NCBI RefSeq assembly: GCF_029227915.1
Contig: NC_079879.1
Coordinates: forward strand, 31,316,501 to 31,380,500
DNA from: Hydractinia symbiolongicarpus
Taxonomy: Eukaryota; Cnidaria; Hydrozoa; Anthoathecata; Hydractiniidae
Direction: 5' to 3'
Length of the DNA: 64,000 nt
A model generated the notes under the pieces. That model was not told where the DNA came from. It made no database searches and saw nothing but the letters and a program-made list of their open reading frames with translations. Within the stretch, counting starts at the first letter, position 1; every line of letters begins with the position of its first letter. Made by a program: the position numbers and the translations under genes. This document shows positions 61,241 to 64,000 of this stretch, one piece after another.

Positions 61241-64000
61241 CGGCCCGTATAATCAAAGGAATACAAAGAAAGTACCCAGGGAGTAAACTCAATTTCCGAA
61301 CGATTTTTTAAATTACCTTTTCACCACTAAAACGCATGAGACTTGTAGTTTTCAAAAATGTTTTCATTTTTGATGAGACACTGAATAAAAGAAGTTTAAT
61401 CGCCGGCAAACGAAAACCCGCCTTTTCCCGTAATTCCGGGCTTGGCGCGTATAGTCAAAAGTATACAAAGAAAGTACCCAGGGAGTAAACTCATTTCCCG
61501 AACGATTTTTTATATTATTTTTTTACCACTAAAACGCATGAGACTTGTAGTTTTCAAAAATGTTTTCATTTTTGATGGGACGCTGAATAAAAGAAGTTTA
61601 ATCGCCGGCAAACGAAATCCCGCGATTTCCTGTAAATCCCGGACTCGGCCCGTATAGTCAAAAGTATACAAAGAAATTACCCAGGAAGTAAACTCAATTT
61701 CCGAACGATTTTTTAAATTATCTTTTCACCACTAAAACGCATGAGACTTGTAGTTTTCGAAAATGTTTTCATTTTTGATGAGACCCTGAATAAAAGAACT
61801 TTAATCGCCGGCAAACGAAAACCCGCCATTTCCCGTAAACCCCGGACTCGGCCCGTATAATCAAAAGTATACAAAGAAAGTACCCAGGGAGTAAACTCAA
61901 TTTCCGAACGATTTTTTAAATTATCTTTTCACCACTAAAACGCATGAGACTTGTAGTTTTCAAAAATGTTTTCATTTTTGATGAGACACTGAATAAAAGA
62001 AGTTTAATCGCCGGCAAACGAAAACCCGCCATTTCCCGTAATCCCGGGCTTGGCGCGTATAGTCAAAAGTATACAAAGAAAGTACCCAGGGAGTAAACTC
62101 ATTTCCCGAACGATTTTTTATATTATTTTTTCACCACTAAAACGCATGAGACTTGTAGTTTTCAAAAATGTTTTCATTTTTGATGGGACGCTGAGTAAAA
62201 GAAGTTTAATCGCCGGCAAACGAAATCCCGCGATTTCCTGTAAATCCCGGACTCGGCCCGTATAGTCAAAAGTATACAAAGAAATTACCCAGGAAGTAAA
62301 CTCAATTTCCGAACGATTTTTTAAATTATTTTTTCACCACTAAAACGCATGAGACTTGTAGTTTTCAAAAATGTTTTCATTTTTGATGAGACGCTTAATA
62401 AAAGAGGTTTAATCGCCGGCAAACGAAAACGAGCGATTTCCCCTAAATCCCGGGCTTGGCCCGTGTAGTCGAATGTATACAAAGAAAGTACCCAGGGAGT
62501 AAACTCATTTCCCGAACGAATTTTTAAATTTTTTTTTTTACCACTAAAACGCATGAGACTTGTAGTTTTCAAAAATGTTTTCATTTTTGATGAGACGCTT
62601 AATGAAAGAGGTTTAATCGCCGGCAAACGAAAACCCTCGATTTCCCGTAAATCCCGGGCTTGGCCCGTACAGTCGAATGTATACAAAGAAAGTACCCTGT
62701 GAGTAAACTCATTTCCACAACGATTTTTTAAATTATTTTTTCACCACTAAAACGCATAAGACTTGTAGTTTTCAAAAATGTTTTCATTTTTTATGAGACG
62801 CTGAATAAAAGAAGTTTAATCCCCGGCAAACGAAAACCCACGATTTCCCGTAAATCCCGGGCTTGGCCCGTATAGTCGAAAGTATACAAAGAAAGTACCC
62901 AGGGAGTAAACTCATTTCCCGAACGATTTTTTAAATTATTTTTTCACCACTAAAACGGATGAGGCTTGTAGTCTTCAAACTTGTTTTCATTTTTGATGAG
63001 ACGCTGAATAAAAGAAGTTTAATCGCCGGCAAACGAAAACCCGCGATTTCCCGTAAATCCCGGACTCGGCCCGTATAGTCAAAAGTATACAAAGAAAGTA
63101 CCCAGGGAGTAAACTCATTTCCTGAACGATTTTTTAAATTATTTTTTCACCACTAAAACGCATGAGACTTGTAGTTTTCAGAAATGTGTTCATTTTTGAT
63201 GAGACGTTTAATGAAAGTGGTTTAATCGCCGGCAAAAGAAAACCCGCGATTTCCCGTAAATCCCGGGCTTGGCCCGTATAGTCGAATGTATACACAGAAA
63301 GTAGCTTGTGAGTAAACTCATTTCCAAAACGATTTTTTAAATTATCTTTTCACCACTAAAACGCATGAGACTTGTAGTTTTCAAAAATGTTTTCATTTTT
63401 GATGAGACACTGAATAAAAGAAGTTTAATAGCCGGCAAACGAAAACCCGCCATTTCCCGTAATCCCGGGCTTGGCGCGTATAGTCAAAAGTATACAAAGA
63501 AAGTACCCAGGGAGTAAACTCATTTCCCGAACGATTTTTTATATTATTTTTTCACCACTAAAACGCATGAGACTTGTAGTTTTCAAAAATGTTTTCATTT
63601 TTGATGGGACGCTGAATAAAAGAAGTTTAATCGCCGGCAAACGAAATCCCGCGATTTCCCGTAAATCCCGGACTCGGCCCGTATAGTCAAAAGTATACAA
63701 AGAAAGTACCCAGGAAGTAAACTCAATTTCCGAACGATTTTTTAAATTATTTTTTCACCACTAAAACGCATGAGACTTGTAGTTTTCAGAAATGTTTTCA
63801 TTTTTGATGAGACGCTGAATAAAAGAAGTTTAATCGCCGGCAAACGAAAACCTGCCATTTCCCGTAAACCCCGGACTCGGCCCGTATAATCAAAAGTATA
63901 CAAAGAAAGTTCCCAGGGAGTAAACTCATTTCCGAACGATTTTTTAAATTATTTTTTCACCACTAAAACGCATGACACTTGTGGTTTTCAAAAATGTTTT
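61241..64000 (+). repeat. Terminal 608-bp trimer domain
   Basis: Units with a GGCGCGTATAG head, a TTATATTATT tract, GATGGGACGCTG and GAAATCCCGCG recur at about 61,449, 62,057 and 63,478 (608 and 1,421 bp apart). Further marks are CTCAATTTCCGAACG and TTATCTTTTCACC. One unit reads AAACTTGTTTTC in the dyad (about 62,980). The array runs on past the window end. Confidence 0.8.

Larger units (their letters stand above)
1..64000 (+). repeat. Satellite DNA array, ~203-bp monomer, ~315 head-to-tail copies
   Basis: The same unit can be followed without a break through the window. Each copy shows, in order: TATAGTC or TATAATC, AAAGTATACAAAG, ACCCAGGG, AAACTCATTTCC, GAACGATTTTTT, CACCACTAAA, GAGACTTGTAG, a TCAAAAATG / CATTTTTGA dyad, GACGCTGAATAAAAG, TTTAATCGCCGGC, AAACGAAAAC, ATTTCCCGTAAA and CTCGGCCCG. 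The unit is 203 bp with small indels (a 2-bp loss in the GTATTTTAAAAATG variant, a 1-bp loss in the TTAATTTTC variant, a 7-bp loss in two copies). I saw no inverted unit and no foreign insertion. Arrays like this are typical of eukaryotic heterochromatin. A centromeric role is possible but the sequence does not prove it. The species is not identifiable from what is visible. Confidence 0.98.

Noticed and set aside
1-64000. CRISPR array
   Set aside because: There are no unique spacers. The whole 203-bp unit repeats, and repeat-like and spacer-like parts vary equally.
1-64000. Iteron-type plasmid origin or bacterial repeat region
   Set aside because: The size (64 kb with no gene), nucleosome-length unit and HOR structure do not fit bacterial iterons. 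No replication gene is present.
1-64000. Canonical CENP-B box
   Set aside because: No monomer I read contains all essential positions of the 17-bp box on either strand. Only the one-base-short variant reported in the findings was seen.
1-64000. Pol III A/B boxes or a tRNA/SINE origin of the monomer
   Set aside because: GTCGAATG in some heads faintly recalls a B box, but the conserved GTTCGAANCC core is absent and no A box lies at a suitable distance. No cloverleaf can be drawn.
1-64000. Inverted monomers or an array orientation switch
   Set aside because: The plus strand shows the same word order throughout. I found no reverse-complement run of the head and tail words.

Overview
The whole 64 kb window is one tandem satellite DNA array. 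A unit of about 203 bp repeats head to tail from the first base to the last, roughly 315 times (the phase word TATA lies at position 8 and again at 63,885, about 202.8 bp per unit if 315 units lie between). All units I read are in the same orientation. I found no unique sequence, transposon, RNA gene or credible protein-coding gene, and neither edge of the array is reached. The consensus unit, counted by hand, is about 38% G+C with 11 CpG dinucleotides, against about 7 expected from its base composition. The scale and organisation (a nucleosome-sized monomer, distinct subtypes, and multi-monomer higher-order repeats) point to nuclear heterochromatin of a eukaryote, plausibly pericentromeric or centromeric. 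Undepleted CpG would fit a genome with little CpG methylation, but I cannot name the species or recognise the satellite family.

The interest lies in the second level of order. Monomers fall into recognisable subtypes, which I label by diagnostic words. B carries CATCAC and GAGACATG. S carries CTTAATGAAAGTGG and GGCCTGTATAG. Y carries CCCTGTGTG and ATGCATAAG. F carries TTTTCCTTTTTG. D has a TTTTATTATT tract in place of TTAAATTATT. E carries GGGATTAAACTCG. These subtypes occur in fixed orders, giving higher-order repeats (HORs).

Layout: 1-2.3 kb and 10.3-12.6 kb are two copies of one block (A block), with partial relatives at 39.4-40.6, 48.2-49.6 and 50.8-52.3 kb. 2.4-7.9 and 12.65-14.5 kb hold a 609-bp trimer (B-X-Y) and a second set of units (C block). 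13.9-18.0 kb is a 10-monomer tandem pair (2,027 bp). 19.6-21.4 kb is a 5-mer pair (1,015 bp). 22.1-24.8 kb is a 7-mer pair (1,420 bp). 25.5-31.2 kb is the best-ordered HOR, a 7-mer of 1,421 bp with complementary 4-mer and 10-mer variants. 31.2-35.5 kb holds trimers and hybrid monomers. 36.0-39.4 kb is a 1,417-bp 7-mer HOR. 40.6-43.1 kb recurs at 52.3-55.0 kb. 43.1-45.1 kb is a 1,016/1,017-bp tandem pair. 47.0-52.3 kb is a nearly perfect 2,636-bp tandem duplication. 55-64 kb has its own private variants and lacks the main subtypes seen to the left.

Nothing here works as a gene set. What can be read is a history of unequal exchange and segmental duplication, plus short dyads inside the monomer that could matter for chromatin or for satellite transcripts. 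All similarity statements come from reading the sequence by eye; no alignment or database search was run.
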